Source: Chlorobiota bacterium
GTDB taxonomy: Bacteria; Bacteroidota; Bacteroidia; Flavobacteriales; Flavobacteriaceae
Length of the DNA: 8,302 bases
Direction of reading: 5' to 3'
Assembly: GCA_013153655.1 (NCBI GenBank)
Contig: JAADEB010000120.1
Coordinates: 1 to 8,302 of the forward strand
Below the pieces are notes generated by a model. That model saw only the letters and a list, made by a program, of their open reading frames with translations, was not told the DNA's origin and did no database searches. Below are positions 6,540-8,302 of this stretch, piece after piece. How positions within the stretch are numbered: position 1 is the first letter of the stretch; every line of letters begins with the position of its first letter. Both the position numbers and the translations under genes were made by a program.

Positions 6540-7667
6540 TTAGGAAAAAATATCGTGAATTTTTTGGAAGAAATTTTTCTTTCGGTTTTGTTTTACATCG
6601 AAATTCCGGTCGTTGAGTTTGCTGCGAAAATAGGCTTCGTCTTCGGCGGAAAGTTTGTCGGGAAGGTGGACGCGCACATGGATAAACAGGTCGCCGTAAT
6701 GGTCCGTATTGACTTCGGGAATGCCTTTGCCGCGAATGCGCAAGACCTTTCCGGGTTCCACGGGTCCTTCCAGGTTGATTTTGATTTTTCCGTGTGGCGT
6801 GTCGATGGTTTTGGCGGTACCCAACACGGCTTCGGGCAGGCTCAGGTCCAGGATGTAGTGCAAATCGCGTCCTTCGATGCGAAAGCCGGGCGTTTCCTTT
6901 TCCTCGAACACCACATACAGGTCGCCGGCCACGCCACCGGGTGCGGGCGCTTCGTGTCCTTTTTGCGCCACTTTGAGCTGAATACCTTCGCGAACACCCT
7001 TGGGAATGCGAACCGTCACCACTTCCTCTGTCCATTCCAAGCCGTTCTCGTCCGAACCGGGTGCACGGCGCGACAATACGTATCCCGTACCGCCACACTG
7101 GCGGCAAGTACTGTGGGTTTGGGCCGGACCGAAAATAGTGTGCGTTACACGGCTTACCGTACCGCGTCCTCCACAGGAAGGACATACGGCATATTCCGTA
7201 CCGGCGGCGCGTACCTTGCGGCGCACTTTGATTTTGCGCTCACCGCCCCGCACCATTTCTTCCAAACCTATTTTGAGCCTTACACGCAAATCTTTTCCCT
7301 TGACCTGCCGTGCGCGGTTGCCGTAGGAAGTTTGGCGTTCACCGAATCCGCCGCCGAATCCGCCACCGAAAATATCGTTGAAAATATCACTGAAATGACG
7401 GAAAATATCGTTGACATCTTCGTAATGATGTGCACCACCGCCATTGGCAAAAGCCGCATCACCGAATTGGTCGTAGCGGGCGCGTTTTTCGGGATCACCT
7501 AAAATTTCGTATGCTTCGGCGGCTTCCTTGAATTTTTCTTCGGCCACTTTATCGCCGGGATTGCGGTCGGGGTGGTATTTGATGGCTAAACGCCGGTAGG
7601 CCTTTTTAATCTCGGCTTGCGTGGCCTGACGCGACACACCCAATATCGCATAATAATCTTTTCCCAT
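6540..7667 (-). CDS. dnaJ: Chaperone DnaJ (Hsp40) with a two-motif zinc domain
   Basis: This 375-aa protein delivers substrates to DnaK and stimulates its ATPase. It has an N-terminal J domain (about 3-70) with the HPD motif at 32-34, and a Gly/Phe-rich region (about 98-119). The zinc domain follows, then the two substrate-binding beta domains (about 215-340) and a basic C-terminal tail. The canonical type I zinc domain has four CxxCxGxG motifs; only two are present, CPSCGGRG (162-169) and CRQCGGTG (188-195). The conserved segment between them (SRVTHTIFG) shows that these are motifs 2 and 3, so zinc centre II is kept and centre I (motifs 1 and 4) is missing. Where motif 4 should be, the chain reads RRAPGSDENGLEW. 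The frame is intact. The gene starts 34 nt after the grpE stop. I recall Bacteroidota DnaJs with the same shortening, so a lineage trait is likely. Confidence 0.95.
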   Translation of the reverse strand: MGKDYYAILGVSRQATQAEIKKAYRRLAIKYHPDRNPGDKVAEEKFKEAAEAYEILGDPEKRARYDQFGDAAFANGGGAHHYEDVNDIFRHFSDIFNDIFGGGFGGGFGERQTSYGNRARQVKGKDLRVRLKIGLEEMVRGGERKIKVRRKVRAAGTEYAVCPSCGGRGTVSRVTHTIFGPAQTHSTCRQCGGTGYVLSRRAPGSDENGLEWTEEVVTVRIPKGVREGIQLKVAQKGHEAPAPGGVAGDLYVVFEEKETPGFRIEGRDLHYILDLSLPEAVLGTAKTIDTPHGKIKINLEGPVEPGKVLRIRGKGIPEVNTDHYGDLFIHVRVHLPDKLSAEDEAYFRSKLNDRNFDVKQNRKKNFFQKIHDIFS

Positions 7668-7701
7668 TACCCGTAATTTTTTTTAATGACGGTAACTGCA
7701 A

Positions 7702-8247
7702 TTATTGTACCGTAACCACTTTGGGATAACGAATGATCTTGCGACCCAGTTTGTATCCGCGCTCGATAACGTCATGGATTTTCCCCGACATTTTCTTGTC
7801 GCCGGGAATTTGGGCCACTGCTTCGTGCAAATCCGGGTTGAAAGAATCACCTTTTTTAACCTCAATGACTTCCAATCCTTTATCCTTCAAAGTTTTCAAA
7901 AATTTGTCGTAAATAAGCTGAACCCCTTTGAGCAATTCGTTGTCCCCGGCTTTACGCATTTCGGCCATGGCCCGTTCGAAATCGTCCAATATGGGCAATA
8001 GCGCTTTCAATACGTCTTCGGAAGCCGTTTCGATCAATTCGGATTTTTCGCGCTTGGTGCGGTTTTGGAAATTGACAAATTCGGCATAAAGGCGGATGTA
8101 TTTATCCTTTTCGTCGGCCAATTGCTTTTCCAGTTCGTTTATTTTGTCCTCCCCTTGGGAACGAGGTTCTTCTGGTGTATTTTCTTGATTTTCAACTTGT
8201 TCCTTCAAATCCTTATTTTTTTCGTGGGCTTTATCTTGTTTTTTCAT
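7702..8247 (-). CDS. grpE: GrpE, nucleotide exchange factor of DnaK
   Basis: The 181-aa protein has a charged, disordered N-terminus (1-32), then a long coiled-coil dimerisation helix (about 33-72, including YAEFVNFQNRTKRE). A helical bundle follows (about 75-127, LLPILDDFERAM), then the C-terminal beta domain carrying the family signature, from FNPDLHEAV to IERGYKLGRKIIRYPKVVTV. GrpE releases ADP from DnaK and works with DnaJ in the cytoplasm. The length is normal for the family. The ATG at 8247 is preceded by GCGGAAAG, a weak purine-rich ribosome-binding site placed very close to the start. It is the first visible gene of the - strand cluster with dnaJ and the sigma-54 regulator. Confidence 0.96.
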   Translation of the reverse strand: MKKQDKAHEKNKDLKEQVENQENTPEEPRSQGEDKINELEKQLADEKDKYIRLYAEFVNFQNRTKREKSELIETASEDVLKALLPILDDFERAMAEMRKAGDNELLKGVQLIYDKFLKTLKDKGLEVIEVKKGDSFNPDLHEAVAQIPGDKKMSGKIHDVIERGYKLGRKIIRYPKVVTVQ

Positions 8248-8286
8248 CTTTCCGCTTTTTTTACAATATTACATTAATTATGCTTG

Positions 8287-8294
8287 CAAATTTA
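8287..8294 (-). promoter_or_regulatory. grpE: Probable -7 element of the grpE promoter
   Basis: On the - strand, 8294-8287 reads TAAATTTG, an exact match to the Bacteroidota primary-sigma -7 element TAnnTTTG. It would start transcription about 30-35 nt before the grpE ATG. The -33 element would lie beyond the window edge and cannot be checked. I see no CIRCE-type (HrcA) inverted repeat in the visible 55 bases. Confidence 0.45.
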
Positions 8295-8302
8295 CTGCCA
8301 AT

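Noticed and set aside
6523..7185. 220-aa open frame on the - strand overlapping dnaJ in another frame
   Set aside because: It is an Arg-rich out-of-frame translation of dnaJ, and the in-frame DnaJ explains the DNA.
6555..7502. 315-aa open frame on the + strand opposite dnaJ
   Set aside because: It is antisense to an unmistakable DnaJ and its translation is low-complexity with no recognisable domain.

Overview
The window looks like a chromosomal segment from a member of the Bacteroidota. The evidence is the style of the outer-membrane barrel gene and its TPR partner, a NtrC-type sigma-54 activator with a GSFTGA loop and no DNA-binding domain, a DnaJ with a shortened zinc domain, a TAnnTTTG-type promoter element, and the near absence of strong Shine-Dalgarno sites. 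I cannot assign a genus.

Layout. On the + strand, 1-2560 holds the 3' part of a TPR-repeat protein gene and a barrel-type outer-membrane protein gene that overlaps it, followed by a possible terminator. A 750-bp convergent spacer (2561-3310) comes next. It holds a short GTTGAA octamer repeat, a very GC-rich (about 79%) block with stacked hairpins, and AT-rich DNA with no convincing gene. On the - strand, 3311-4696 encodes a tryptophanase whose diagnostic residues separate it from tyrosine phenol-lyase. Its upstream spacer (4697-5358) is almost entirely repeats: three tandem copies of a 143-bp composite unit made of octamers, hexamers and an invariant 39-nt core, plus a second octamer array on the opposite strand. 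The rest (5359-8302) is a - strand cluster read grpE, dnaJ, sigma-54 response regulator, with gaps of 34 and 20 nt, probably one heat-shock-linked operon with a promoter at the right edge.

How the genes work together. GrpE and DnaJ are the co-chaperones of DnaK (dnaK is not in the window). The regulator behind them looks like a phosphorylation-controlled activator of RpoN that must act without specific DNA binding or through a partner. The TPR and barrel proteins probably work together in the cell envelope. Tryptophanase stands alone and is lower in GC than the + strand genes.

I found no mobile-element genes, CRISPR array, tRNA or rRNA. The most unusual content is the repeat architecture on both sides of tnaA and the GC-rich hairpin block. 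The DnaJ and regulator oddities are real but are probably lineage traits.
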